A DNA stretch of 64,000 nucleotides from NCBI RefSeq assembly GCF_009905375.1, contig NC_133653.1, forward strand, positions 94,414,609 through 94,478,608. Reading direction: 5' to 3'. Origin of the DNA: Apium graveolens. Taxonomy: Eukaryota; Streptophyta; Magnoliopsida; Apiales; Apiaceae. This document shows positions 36,101 to 48,240 of the stretch, piece by piece. The translations under genes and the position numbers were made by a program. The notes beneath the pieces are model-generated. The model did not search any database. It worked only from the letters and a program-made list of their open reading frames with translations, and had not been told where the DNA came from. How positions within the stretch are numbered: the stretch's first letter is position 1; the number at the start of each line of letters is the position of its first letter.

Positions 36101-36854
36101 CAGCCTAAGACAAATCAGATGTTGAATCAACTTGCAGCATTTGGGGTAAAAGCCAAGCAAGCTAGAGACAATTCTAAATTAGGTTCTGACAGAGAGAAAT
36201 TCCAGACTGGGATAGAAGTTGATATTAGAGATCCATTCACATTGACTAACAAGCCATATAAAGAGATCACATAGAAGAACCTTGACAAAGTGCTTTCTGC
36301 TCAAGTAGTGATGGATACTCATGATGGTTATGAGAGAAAAGCGAAATTGATCTTATTTCTGATTGATGGCAGAACTTATAGATTATCTGACTCTGATGTG
36401 CTGAAGAATCTGTCAAAGAGCTCCAATATATTCATTATCTACTGGAGGTAAATTCCGATGATACCAGGAAATGGTTGAATATATTCTGAAGACAATAAGA
36501 GATTTACTCAGAATTTCTGGTGCAAGAATGACAGAGTATACTCCAATGATGACTGAGGATGATGGAAGAGAAATTCCTATGAGGAAGAATTCTGCTAAGG
36601 CAGAAGTAATTCTGAAAGGAAGATGCTTATGCTATAATGAAGATTTTACACATCCAAGGGTAATCATACTGGGAGATGGACTTGAAAGAAATTCAATTTC
36701 TGCACTCAGAGCTGCCATATATCAGATTGGTGATACTGAAGATGAAGAACTGCAGCAAGTCAAAGCTAAGTTACTTGAAGTTAAAATAAATGCAGAGACC
36801 AAGCTGGTATCAGACTTTGTAAGGAATCATTATGGATTCAGGCCGATTCAGTGA
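33109..36854 (+). pseudogene. copia-B env-like downstream ORF
   Basis: A single frame from 33110 to about 36400, then a frameshift and a final open piece to 36854. The N-terminal part has PENCTYNSAPGESVLQNMMA and then a compact segment with REWSFFFDCITKTFASKCSN, FARFCQLIYIYCC and LLSADNKKEVLRPLHIPEY. This is followed by a long acidic and Ser/Thr-rich region, a coiled-coil stretch near 34830-35060 (KLQEIADKLAMMQDLDKKRF) and a Lys-rich end. A downstream frame of this kind is typical of SIRE/Maximus-type copia elements and is often called env-like; I see no convincing signal peptide or membrane anchor in what remains. Twelve in-frame stops (first 33215, last 36272) are 8 TAG and 4 TAA. Confidence 0.65.
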
Positions 36855-36978
36855 ATTTGGTAAAAGCTGCATGGACTGTAAGTTGTATTTAGTTGTACAT
36901 ATAAACTCTCATTGCATTTGTACTTAAATGTTTTTGACATCATCAAATCTATAAACTTGTATATTTTTATAATTTACA
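36855..36978 (+). other. copia-B 3' untranslated segment
   Basis: A short AT-rich stretch between the last env-like stop and the polypurine tract. No frame or repeat seen. Confidence 0.6.
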
Positions 36979-36991
36979 AGTTGGGGGAGAT
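36979..36991 (+). other. copia-B polypurine tract
   Basis: AGTTGGGGGAGA immediately before the 3' LTR start TGTTAGATAT. Confidence 0.9.
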
Positions 36992-37550
36992 TGTTAGATA
37001 TATTTGTGATATCATGTCTAATCTGATTTGTTAATTTCAGAACTTACTAACAGAACTTAACTAAAAATCAGAACTTATTGAAGACAAAAAGTTATCGGAA
37101 CTTAAGCCATAGGGACTTACATCAGAACTTAAGTACGGATACACTTCAGGGATGAACAGCGGTTGATTTACAGGAGAGGATCTGGATTAAACAAAAGAAG
37201 ATATGCTTGGAGAGTTGTACAGCTAAAGGACTACAGTAGATAATCTCTGATTGATGTATTTTAGGAAACTGAAAATATCATATCAATTAGGAGATATCTT
37301 GTAACTGTGTAGTATATAAACACATATTAGGGTTTACACTATATGTGTTATCATTCACGAGAATATTATTCATCGTAACCCTAACAGCTTTTAGTGATAT
37401 CATACATCATTGAGAGAGTAGATTGAACCTACTGTAATAGAGTTTGATATATTGAATAAACTTGTTTTCTGTTACATACTTGTGTTTATAATCGAATTGA
37501 TTGTAGATACTATATTCAACCCCTTTCTATAGTATCATTGAGGCCTAATA
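36992..37550 (+). repeat. copia-B 3' LTR
   Basis: A 559-bp LTR, TGTTAG...CTAATA. TATA box TATATAAA at 37313-37320. It carries five CAGAACTTA/CGGAACTTA-like units in its first 140 bases. It is intact, and so served to reconstruct the broken 5' LTR. Confidence 0.9.
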
Positions 37551-40549
37551 ATAAGCAGTAATTAGAATTGGATATTCACTTTCATTTTAAAAAAACCAAG
37601 GTTAGGATGCTGATCAATCACACACATTTTGCTCTCTATACTGGATCCAAGGAACATTTTGGCCTATCATGACCACGAATCTGGTCCGACCACGAATCTG
37701 GTCCATATTTAAAAACAATCCATTTTATAATAATTACATGATAAACAATGTAAATCAATAGGTTGAATCATAAACCATATTTATCTCGGTGCATAGGGTG
37801 ATTCATAATACCATGAAGGTATAACAAGGTAAATAGGAAGATTGGCTTTCACCCAGGGAAAGAATCAAAAAGTAGAAGACCAAAGGTTTAGTGGTTACAC
37901 GGATTGGTCTTCTGTTATACAAGGTATGAAGGTTCGTATGATAAGAAATTCCATATCAGGGATCTGTATATGGTATATATGTATTTGTGGAGTAGTATCA
38001 TATATGTGTGGTTCGTATTTGGGAAATTAATAATCAATAGTTTACAAAGAATAAGGCTTATGGCTCAAGATCAATAACAAGAATCAGGGTTTAGGGTTAA
38101 GTATTTTAAAGCACTTGCAATATAGAACAAGAACTATTTGGGATACTTAACATTATATATGAAGAAAGTTCGGAAGTACTTGCAATATATAACAAGAATG
38201 TTTGAGAATACTTGCAATTATACTACAAGAAAGTTCAGGGATACTTGCAACATATATGAAGAGAGTTCGAAAATACTTTCCTTATTTCAGTTCATTTTCA
38301 CTTTACTTGTATTCGTCTATTGATTCTCACTCACTGACCACTGGCTTCCCCTTTCTACGTCTTGCTTCTTCTGTTAGACATCACATGTATTTATCAATAC
38401 TCATTATCATCTCATTTAATTTGTTACAAGATTCTATCTACCCTTCGTTTCACCCAAAAGGCGTCAAATAATACACATACAGGCATATTATACATCAATC
38501 TTATCACGTATAGCTCATAGCACGTAAGATATTTGATTAAAATAATTTTTTAAAGAAGATTCCGGGTTAACATGATTTTCCAGGTATTTAATACGGATTT
38601 TTGAACAATTTTCGAAATTAAAATGGGTCTCTAAATCATTTTATAATTAAATAACAGGGTTCGAAAATCCGAATCTGACTTCAAAATAATTTACTAATAA
38701 TTATCGAGCCTTGAAAATAATTTAAAATAATATTTTAAAGCTCAAAACTATTTTTCGGAGTTTTTAAATCAAAAGAAATAATTAAATCTAATTAAATAAT
38801 CAATTAAAATTAATTAATAACTAAATAAATCAATTAATCAATTCATATTTAAATTAATTGACTAATTAAGTAATTATTTATTAACTAAAATTAATTAATT
38901 AAATAATTTTGATTTATTTTGGAATTAAAAATAATTTTCAAAATATTAAATAATGAATTTTGGAATTTTAAATAAATAAAAATAATTGTCTGAAAATAAT
39001 ATAAAAAGAAAATATAATTTTTGAAATTTTTAGAAATAGAAATATAAATTTTGTAAATTTTTAAAATTGCAGTGACTATTCTGAAAATCCATACAACTAT
39101 AGGGGTCAAGTGGTAATTTACCACCCTCCGTCTTCTTTTTCACTCGCCGGCCGGAATTCCATGGCCTCCGCCATGGAGCTTTTCTGGCGGCCTGAAAATA
39201 CTGTTGAATAGGCCCAAAATAACATCATTTATTCTTCTTAACATCAGGAACTCATCTGCAAAACCAAAATGACCAAACAACTAGCAATTTGAACGGAAAA
39301 TCCATCTAAAAATCTTGCCGTCGTTTCAACCCATTTTCCGATCAAGCCCTTTCGGTTATCGTTTGTTCATCATATATATACCAATAGACTCGTCTTTCAA
39401 TGATCTATTCAGTGGTATCATCAATAACTCCTAACGAAAAAATGCCTAAAACTAATTGAAAACATTCAAACCCATATAAACCCTAATTTCAGTATTCGAG
39501 AATTAAACCCACTTTTCTACATGTTATTGAACTCCAAATTCATCATATTATATACCAAAATGATCAGGAAAAAATTATCTACATGATTTAGTCATCAAAT
39601 CACACAAACAACATCAAAATAAAAAATTCATATTTTAATCATTAATTAATTCGAATTAAAATAAATAAATAGGAACAAGACCTTGATTTCTACACTGAAA
39701 CTGATGCTTGATTCTGAAAGAGCTTTTCGAGAACTTCGATTCGGTATATGGCACGCTTGATTCCAAATTCAATAAAGCTTTCGTTTTTAAGTTCGATTCT
39801 CAAGAACACGACGGGTTTCATGTTTTTCTCGGTAAATTATCGGTTTTAACTGTTTGTTTATGATTATCCGAATAAAATGAAATAAGAAAAATGCAATTTA
39901 TATTTAAGAAATATTAATACCTTGTTAGATCGTATTGGATCCAAAAATAGGTTACTTAGCCACTAAATAACTATAAAAACGATTCGATTTGATAACAGTT
40001 ATGGATAATAATCAAAACCGGACTTCTTATAAACACTTTATATGTTGATAATGTAATAATATCCCGTCTTTCAAGAATACGGGTTTTATTGGTCTATCAA
40101 AATGATTATCGTATCAAAAATTTTGCGCCGGGACTTGTGCGGGTCAAACTGTACTCTGGATCGAAAAAGTCATAACACGGAAAATATTCAGAATAATCAG
40201 ATTAGGTTAGGAAGGAGTTTTCCGAAGAGTTTCGGGTTGTAAAAACGCAAAAATGGTTGAAGTCTGACGATTCCCGATTTTATAAAATAGTTTTATAATT
40301 ACTCAGAAAATAACTATTACATCTTTAAATTATTTATAAAATCATATAGCAATCCAAAAATTACCAGAAAAATATCACAATTATCTATATTTTATTCTGG
40401 AGATATTAAAATTAAAATACTCACATTCTATCATATATATACATCTAAATATCAATAACAATCATCAGATAATTGACCAAAATTCACATAATAATCACAT
40501 AATAATTATTTATTGATAAAAATAATTACACGCTATATCCCGTATTACA
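37551..40549 (-). repeat. gypsy-A 5' LTR, second part
   Basis: Continuation of 1126-1585. It matches the solo LTR from about 2165 to 5134, including the ACCACGAATCTGGTCC repeat near 37673-37705 (duplicated in tandem here) and GCGCCGGGAC near 40125. It ends CGTATTACA at 40549, corresponding to the solo LTR end. Open frames inside are short and without domains. Confidence 0.8.
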
Positions 40550-42954
40550 ATATATACTTAAGATATATTTCTTAATATATAAAATATATTTGGATGGTAG
40601 GAAATATTTTTGAGTATTTTTGAATAATTTTCTCCAAGAAATGTTAATTTTACGAAACAAGAGAAAATTACGTCAAGTATACATGGAATGGGTCATTAAA
40701 ATGGATATTAATATTCTAATCATGAATATTAATATAATTTAAATAAATACTCTTTTGATGGATGTAAAAATATATTTTAGAGCGAAGTGTAAAATATATT
40801 TGATATAGCACGTGACTTCTAAGAAATATTTCTGATATATTTTTTTCGAGCTTGTTGCCTTATTGATGTTGCAACAGAGATCTTAAAAATATCATGTCTT
40901 GATATTTCTTCTTTGATCATGTTTCCTTAGATATATATTCCATAAAGATATAATTTTAGTGTTTCAAAATAATGGAATATCTCTTTTATATTTATATTTA
41001 TAATATAAATATACTTAAAAATAATTTTGCTAGTTTGACTATTTAACTCTAATTTTGATCAATTATTTTTGCACATACATTTGGGAGTGATGGTTGATTC
41101 CTCTCTTAGGATAATTCCTGCAAAAACTTTGTTAGATTTATCATAAATCTAGCACCACAATGTTTATCTAGAAAAATCTAAGATTTTGAAATAATAGGGG
41201 TCAAAATATTCTTTCCCTTTTGTTTGGAAGATAGCAAATAAGCAACATCTATTTTATCATGGCAAATATATTATATTGGATTGAGCATGCAACTAAATTC
41301 AAGTAATTTAGATAAAAACTTAGTTTCAAATCTCTTCTTCCCCTTTTATTTTACAACATGGCTAGAAGTTATATATTACAAGACAGTAAATCATGATAAT
41401 GTTTATTGTTAGCAGAATTAATTTAAAGCATATAATCAAAATAGTAATTAAAAGGTATTGTAGCATGGATATCAGTTCAGCTGAATTTCTAGTTGAGTTG
41501 CAAGAAGATGATTTGCCAGAAATTAACTTTGAGAGGCCAGATTACACAATTTGATTGAATAATCCTTTTAATTTTTTACCATGTTTTTATAAGATTGAAT
41601 ACATAGATTTTCAGTTCAAAGCCATGTTTAGGATAAATATTACAAGAAAGTAGTTCAAAATTTGAAGTAGTTCACTCTGTGATTTTAAGTATCAAAGTTC
41701 AAGTCATTTTTTATGAAATACATATATTTCTTAGATTTTCATGACAAGGTGTTTAATAATATTAAATGGTGTTCCCTTATTAGATATTACATAGACTTGA
41801 CAGGATAAACATAATTGCACATTTGTAGATATCATGTTCAGTATAATATCTTGTACGTACCAACTCAGACTCATGCATAGTTTTCACAGATCCTTCAGAA
41901 TATACATAGTTTAGTACTAATACAAGCTATTCAATGTGTGATCAAGCTATACATATAGAAGGCCTAATAAATTCTAGTTCAATGATCATGCACTTCTGGA
42001 CTTCTATCATACCAAATATCAGATTTATGAAAGAAATTATACAGATTGGACATTCTAATACAATCTACTAGTCAATCTAACACATTCGAAACCAAGAAAA
42101 ACTATCTAAATTATGCAACTTTTTGACCAAGCCTGCTACAAGAAACTAATCAAAGAGTCTTGAGAGATTATACCTATTACACCTTAATGCAGACCATAAC
42201 TTACAGATTTGTAGAAACATGATGATTTGGCTTGTGCTGGTGGATTCTTTTGAACTTACCATTTTATACCTGTAAAATGAATTTAAACAATACAAGGACC
42301 CTGTATATCTATATTTTCCATTTTTATCTAACTTTAATTATAGTGATGTATATCAAGCTATTTTATATCTTGTGTTTAGTTTTGTCAGAATCAAAATTTC
42401 ATAGCAACCTAGATAACATGTCAGAATACTTCTAACAATAATTATTTTAACTTTAAACTTGTGCCTGCATAATTTATAAGCCAATAAAAATCAACAGTGA
42501 CATGTTGAGAATCATATTATAAGTATCTAAATGTCCATGCATAGACTGGTCAGATGAGATAAAATTCTTCATATTTTATTAAGCCTGCAGGTTTTTCAAG
42601 GCAGGTAGGGAACTGAAAGCATAAGAGAATTTAAGATCACATAACACCTTGTAGAAATAGATCATGACATTAGCCAAAAGTGTTCTCATTAATCAGTGTG
42701 ATTCACTGATTAAATAGAATAAAATCATGCACCTATTTTAAGTTTACAACCAACAAGAGTGCATACACTTCATCAAATCCAATCAAAGTCAAACTGAAAG
42801 TTAAAATTACAGACCAAATTTAAACAGCATTATAGAATTCTTAAGATTACAACAGAAAAAAATTTCATACATCAACAACAAAAGTAGTTCAGAACATAGA
42901 ATACAGTAAAGCATAGAGACACCCAACAATATCAGCAAGTACCATCAATACAGA
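40550..42954. other. AT-rich DNA of unknown origin
   Basis: Flank of gypsy-A. On the minus strand about 41350-41040 gives a roughly 100-codon frame with three or four stops that looks protein-like (HDKIDVAYLLSSKQKGKNIL). On the plus strand a 29-codon frame at about 41467-41556 (MDISSAEFLVELQEDDLPEI) also looks protein-like. Neither is assignable. The rest shows no gene, LTR edge or repeat I can support. Confidence 0.4.
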
Positions 42955-44116
42955 TTATCCAATAACATTACCATCAGCATCACACACATGAACCAAATCA
43001 GGAAGAGTTTCAATAAATGGTCCCCTTGCATCCATACCTATGTCCTCTAACTCATGAACCATAGCTAAGTCATCAGAAATTGGAACTTGGTATGCATTCA
43101 AAATCTCTTGGTCATTCAAACAGTGTTCTCCTAGGGTAGATGCAACTAAATTCTGAAGATATGTAATTCTATTCTTACAAGACACAGTCACACCCTCTAG
43201 ATAGGTTACCTTTTCCTTAATCTCACTGTTTTCACTCTTAACCCTTTTAAGTTATTTTTAAGTTCATTAATCATGACTCTTACAGACTCATAATTAGAGA
43301 TGAAGACATCTTTTTTTTAATTACAGGAGGTATCATAATAGGTTCATCCTCTTCTGGTTCACAGTGCATGAGAGGAACTTGTGTCCTAATGTGCTCATTT
43401 GTGATGTGTGAATCACCTTGATTAGAAAACTTATCAGGATGATGAATATTGCACATAAGAAAGAAACAAGTGATGAAGATTTCATATGGCATGTATCCTA
43501 CCAGGTTAGCATATATCATATTGAGGAGAATGACATAAGAAATGATAAAGTTGTTTTTTTTGTTGTAAAGAAGATAAAACATTTTAACATTATAAAATAA
43601 AAGTATATACTTTGATTTGGCATGCATAAAATACCAGTCCCTCCCACTTAGCATGCCTAATAACCCTCTCCACTTTACCAGTTAGGTTTACACAAATCCC
43701 AGGATGAACATTCTTGACTAAGTCAAGGAATTTCTTGGAGTTTGAGGAGTTTATAAGGTCTGGTGGTGGAGGCTTAGAATTGTCAGTGTTTGATTTTATG
43801 TTTGGTTCTTATATTAGATTGGTTTTTCTTGTATAAACTCTGGCTTGAAAGGGTTTGGCAGGTCTAGGGTTTGGAGCATGAGGAATTTAAAATTTACTTC
43901 TTTGATAGAAATGGATGGTATGGTTTTTAAATTACTTTATTTGATTTCTTGGTGGAAAAGGCTTTTGGTGGTGTTTCTAGGGTTTGAAAGGTTTACAGTT
44001 TTGAAAGAAGAGAATTTATGGTGATGAAATTGTTTTTTTTTCATATCTTCCAACATATATGGATTGATGATGGCTGATCTTGGCTTAGGGTAGAATGGCC
44101 TAGCATGTGGGTTCAT
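42955..44116 (-). pseudogene. Decayed gene-like locus with one likely intron
   Basis: Minus strand, start Met at 44116 (MNPHARPFYPKPRSAIINPY), about 70 bases after a TATA box. Basic N-terminal part to 43937, then a frame change. A segment KKFLDLVKNVHPGICVNLTG...ACQIK ends near 43612 at AAAG/GTATATAC, a possible splice donor. A possible acceptor (TGGTAG) near 43502 leads to YMPYEIFITCFF, then a stretch ending in PIMIPPV. After an A8 run the frame shifts into a coiled coil (YESVRVMINELKNNLKRVKS) and ends DLVHVCDADGNVIG with a stop at 42955. At least three frameshifts. I do not recognise the protein; it has no retroelement signature. Host gene fragment or captured gene are both possible. Confidence 0.4.
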
Positions 44117-44186
44117 AATTGATGAACTGAAGAAAGAAATGCAAATCAAGTGTTCGTGTTTGAATGCAAATGCAAGTGTATGTGTG

Positions 44187-44194
44187 TATATATA
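44187..44194 (-). promoter_or_regulatory. Possible TATA box of the decayed gene
   Basis: TATATATA, followed on the minus strand by ACACACATACACTTGC and an AT-rich leader to the Met at 44116. The spacing is plausible for a plant promoter, but TA runs are common in this DNA. Confidence 0.35.
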
Positions 44195-44200
44195 ACACAA

Positions 44201-46200
44201 AAATATGTAACAGTTATGAAAATAATTTTCTATAAATTACTTTTTACTGTTCATGAACACTATTTTTCATTAAATGCAGTTTGTAAAGTTTTGATGTGCA
44301 GAGGTAAGGGTGCATAGTTTCAAACAAATGTTGTATTTATATATAGCTAAATGCAGTAGAGAGGGTGATGTAATGCAACTGAGATGAGCAAACAGTGACA
44401 CACATGATTAAAGAATGATGTATGGTACTGTTAAAGTACAAGTTTTGGATAATGTGAGATATAAAGTTGACAAACATAGCTGACTCTATTACTTAAATCC
44501 TATATGATGAGTACAAGAATTTAAGAATGTTCAAACCTTAAACATAGTGCACTGCTATTTCAACTTTGTGATATGCAGAATTTGATAAAATTAATGTTTT
44601 GGAGTTCTAAATTTGTCATTTTGTAATAATGTAATTGAAAATCAAATGTCTCATTTAGTATGCTATATTTATTTTTCAAGATACCATGCATATAAATGTA
44701 TATAATTACAAGTGCAGCAAGGAGCATATATGACACATTTATCACTTACACATATCAATACCAAATGATATGCAATAAACGTATAGAATTTTTGTTCCAA
44801 ACTTCATTCAATGCATATGAACTAATGGAATTTAACATATTCATAGAACATATATATCATGTATGATACATTTGATGCAAATGGAATGCATATTTTAACC
44901 TAAAATTTCTAAGTGGCCAGTAATTACAGCAATGATCCAGATACAACGATGCTCAAGACTCCCCTGCCAGGTCTTACTGTGAGGGATGTGTATTCATATT
45001 TTCATAATAGTTCACTAAGTAAACATAGTATATTCTCATCGGGCCTTATACTATAATCACATAATATAGATTGCATAATACTTTTCTTGATACACACTAT
45101 GTCACTCACATATTCAAGCCATATAATACAACAACTAGTCTCAAGAAGTGTTTCACAGATTTGTGTAAAATTAAATCAATCAAATAAAATATGGTCCACA
45201 ATACTTTAATTTTAATCTCATTTTGTATATGATAACTCAATCACTTCATCAATGCAGTTTATAATTTTTTAAACTTAGACATACTTTTGTCGAGGTTTGA
45301 TACTCACAAAATCATTTTAGTTAAAAAAGAACTGCTTCCATTTAATATCATTATTCAATCACATTACTTTTGATAGTTGCTATCAGATAAGTTTTCATTT
45401 TAGCTAGCGATATAGTAACTATAAGTATGTTTATAAGCTATCCTATATACAATATCTTTTTGGTCAGATTATTAACTTTTAATTTACATGCCTGTTGTTA
45501 TCAAGTATTTGATTAGTAATAGATGCAGGACTAACATAAACACACCATATTGATCAATCTGTAAGATGTTAACTTGTTTTGTATGAACATATCATTATAT
45601 ATAAATATGATTAAGATTATCAAAGTTTGATCCCTTTTTAAGATACTACAACAAGGTGAAATGAAATTCTCAAGCATATACAGATTTATTCAAACCTTTG
45701 AGTTATTTTAACTACACAGATATACAACTCGGGTAATTCAATTTAAACATCACATTATAAGTAATTCATAAAGTTGTAATAAAGATATCACTTTTCATTC
45801 TAGAACTCAACACACATAGAGCACATAATTTTCAATAACTGTTACTTTGTTGTAAACTAGAATACTCTCCTGACCAAGATCAAAACCCTCAACCAAATTA
45901 AAAGAACTGACTTCTCATATTTACATTCAATTTAGCACACAATGTTACACATAATTTAACCATATAATCATTTCTTAATATATTAACCACTTAGGTAAAA
46001 TGATTCGAACATACTAATTAAATTAACATTCCACACTTTGATAGACAAAACACATATTGACATAGATAAGCCATTTCAGATAAAACTGGTCACAAACTCA
46101 CATATTTTCAAGTTTGAGCACAAAACTTTTCATAATATAACTCGACTTAATCTATTTATTATAAATTACTTACATGTGCCTGTAGCCTGGCCTAGCTTAT
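44201..46200. other. AT-rich intergenic DNA
   Basis: No frame above 62 codons, no LTR edges and no repeat family that recurs in the window. I see nothing identifiable. Confidence 0.6.
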
Positions 46201-46212
46201 AGGACTCACCTG

Positions 46213-46239
46213 GTTGACTCAGTCGCGGACTGAGTCAAC
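46213..46239. promoter_or_regulatory. Perfect 12-bp inverted repeat with TGACTCA cores
   Basis: GTTGACTCAGTC, spacer GCG, GACTGAGTCAAC. Each arm contains TGACTCA/TGAGTCA, the core bound by bZIP factors of the GCN4 type. On the minus strand a consensus-like splice donor (CAG/GTGAGT) overlaps its end. Function not shown by sequence. Confidence 0.6.
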
Positions 46240-46379
46240 TTCTGAGTTGTAAATTCAAGCCACATGCAACATATTTTTATTTTACAGCTTCTTCGTTTTA
46301 TTATTCGAACCATTTCCCCAGCCTTCTCCTGTAAATAATCTCAACAAAACATGTTAGGGTTTCATAGAATAGATCAATC

Positions 46380-46770
46380 AAAATTGAAAACGTATATATA
46401 TAGGAACTGATCAATAGAATGTTTGAGTTGACGATTCTCAACAATTTATACACAAATCATTGATTTTTATCATCAAATTCGTTATCCTTTTACAAACCCA
46501 ACCAATAGATTTCATCATTCTGAAGAATAACTGATGATAATCAAGAATTAAGAACATAGATAGTGTAGAAATCTATCTAATCACATCGAAAAAGGAAGAG
46601 ATTTGATCGAAAATCAATATTTAGGGTTTGATAGAGGAGAGAATTGATGTGATGAGAGAGAGAGAGACAGAAAGAGAGAGTTTGGGCATAGGGTTTCTAG
46701 AGAGGCGAGTGAACTGCACTATACATATGTAAGAATAAGTATATATATTTTATTGAATGGACAACCAGGA
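46380..46770 (-). promoter_or_regulatory. Plant-like 5' UTR or promoter remnant
   Basis: On the minus strand a TATATATA segment near 46745 is followed by a CT-rich microsatellite (GA run on plus at 46654-46680), AAACCCTAAAT and an AT-rich leader. CT runs and AAACCCTA motifs are usual in plant 5' UTRs. No coding frame follows that I can support. Confidence 0.35.
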
Positions 46771-47367
46771 TTTGCTAGGGTTGAGGATTAACAGCCAGGA
46801 TTGAAGGTTTGTATAAAATGGGTTTGATAAAATGAATTTGGGTTGGACTTTGATTAAATAGCTGGCCTTTTTTTGAAAATATATTTATATAGTTTTATAA
46901 TATATATATATATGGGTTTGAGTAAATTTGATTTGGGCCAAGATATTTTTTTGTTTGGGTTGGATTTGAAAATAAATAAATATTAATCCAGAAAATAATT
47001 GTATATATATAATGTTTTTGTAAAAATATTTTTCAAAAAAATCCAAGTATATATATATTTACTATTTTTGTAAGAATATTTTTCAAAACATCTATGTATA
47101 CAATAATAATATTATCTATGAGAATAAATTATAATCCCTTTATAAATCTTAATGAATAAGAAGATTCACTTGAATAATTTTATTTTCCCAGTTAATCTAA
47201 GATATTTAAGTTCTCTTTAAATCTAACCAATAAATTTCTTTATTGTTAAATCTGAATTTAAAATATTCTTAATAACTTGATCGGAAAAATATTTTTTTCG
47301 TGAGATGGCTCAAAAATTATCACACACACATATATATAGAGTAAAACATGTGATTCTTTATATAGAC
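46771..47367. other. AT-rich flank of copia-I
   Basis: Contains a TA run near 46900-46913 and no frame. It should hold the 3' LTR of copia-I if one remained, but I see no polypurine tract or LTR edge. Confidence 0.5.
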
Positions 47368-48240
47368 TATCTATTTTATTGATTCCAACATACCTAAATC
47401 CAAGCGAAGTTTAGTGAGTCTTTCGGAATTCAAAGGTTTCGTGAATATGTCAGCGAGGTTAAACTCAGTATCAATATGAGTCATTTTTATATCACCTTTA
47501 TTGACATGATCACGTAGGAAATGATGTTTCACATCTATATATTTAGATCTTGAATGTAATACGGGATTTTTGCTAAGATCAATAGCATTCGTATTATCAC
47601 ATAAGATTAAGATCACATCAAACTTTATATTATAATCTGCTAGTGTTTGCTCTTCCATAATATTTTAGCACAACACTTTGTGGCCGCTATATATTCAGGT
47701 TTTGTTGTCGAGATGGATACGTAATTTTATTTATTTGAAAACCAAGAAACTAGGCATCCATTGAGAAACCAAGTACCACTAGTACTTTTTCTGTTGACTA
47801 AATGCCCGGAATAGTCTGAATCAGAAAAATATACTAAGTCAAATGATATTCCTTTAGGATACCAAAGACCAACGGCAGTGGTTCCTTTAAGATATCTCGA
47901 TATCCTTTTTACTGCGGATAAATGAGATTCTTTTGGTTCTACTTGAAATCTAGCACACTTACAAACACTATATTGAATATCGGGATGACTTGCAGTGAGA
48001 TAGAGCAAATTACCGATCATTTCCCTGATATTTCTTTGTGTCAACGGGAATTCCTTTCAAATCTTCCGTTAATTTGTCGGATGTATACATAGGAGTAGAC
48101 ATGGGTTTGGCATTATCCATTTTAATTTTTTTCAACATCTCTTTACAATACTTTGATTGAGAGATATGGATCCCTTTATCAGATTGCCTTATTTGCAATC
48201 TTAAAAAGAAGTTTAATTCTACCATATACTCATCTCAAAT
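47368..48240 (-). pseudogene. copia-I RNase H and RT end
   Basis: Minus strand. 47371-47658 carries the RNase H end: LCDNTNAIDLSKNPVLHSRS, KYIDVKHHFLRDHV, LADIFTKPL and a stop. 47727-48044 has GNLLYLTASHPDIQYSVCKC, SRYLKGTTAVGLWYPKG and YFSDSDYSGHLVNRKSTSG, the first half of RNase H. 48010-48225 has LRLQIRQSDKGIHISQSKYC, the end of RT. Frame breaks near 48040 and 47690. The motifs resemble the SIRE/Maximus group, as in copia-B. Confidence 0.85.

Larger units (their letters stand above)
1586..37550 (+). mobile_element. copia-B: SIRE-like Ty1/copia element carrying three insertions
   Basis: A Ty1/copia element on the plus strand: 5' LTR in pieces (1586-1699, 5140-5530, 13449-13477), primer site at 13480, gag, protease, integrase and reverse transcriptase to 18549, an env-like frame from 33109 to 36854, polypurine tract and 3' LTR at 36992-37550. 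LTR ends are TGTTAG...CTAATA. Gag, protease, integrase, RT in this order defines Ty1/copia; the extra 3' frame and coiled-coil gag tail suggest the SIRE/Maximus group (inference from family knowledge). LTR pieces differ by about 6% by eye, so it is older than the elements inside it. RNase H is missing and many stops and frameshifts make it dead. Confidence 0.85.

Noticed and set aside
46213..46239. Possible Rho-independent terminator or rRNA-like stem.
   Set aside because: Plant nuclear DNA; no U-run and no rRNA sequence nearby.
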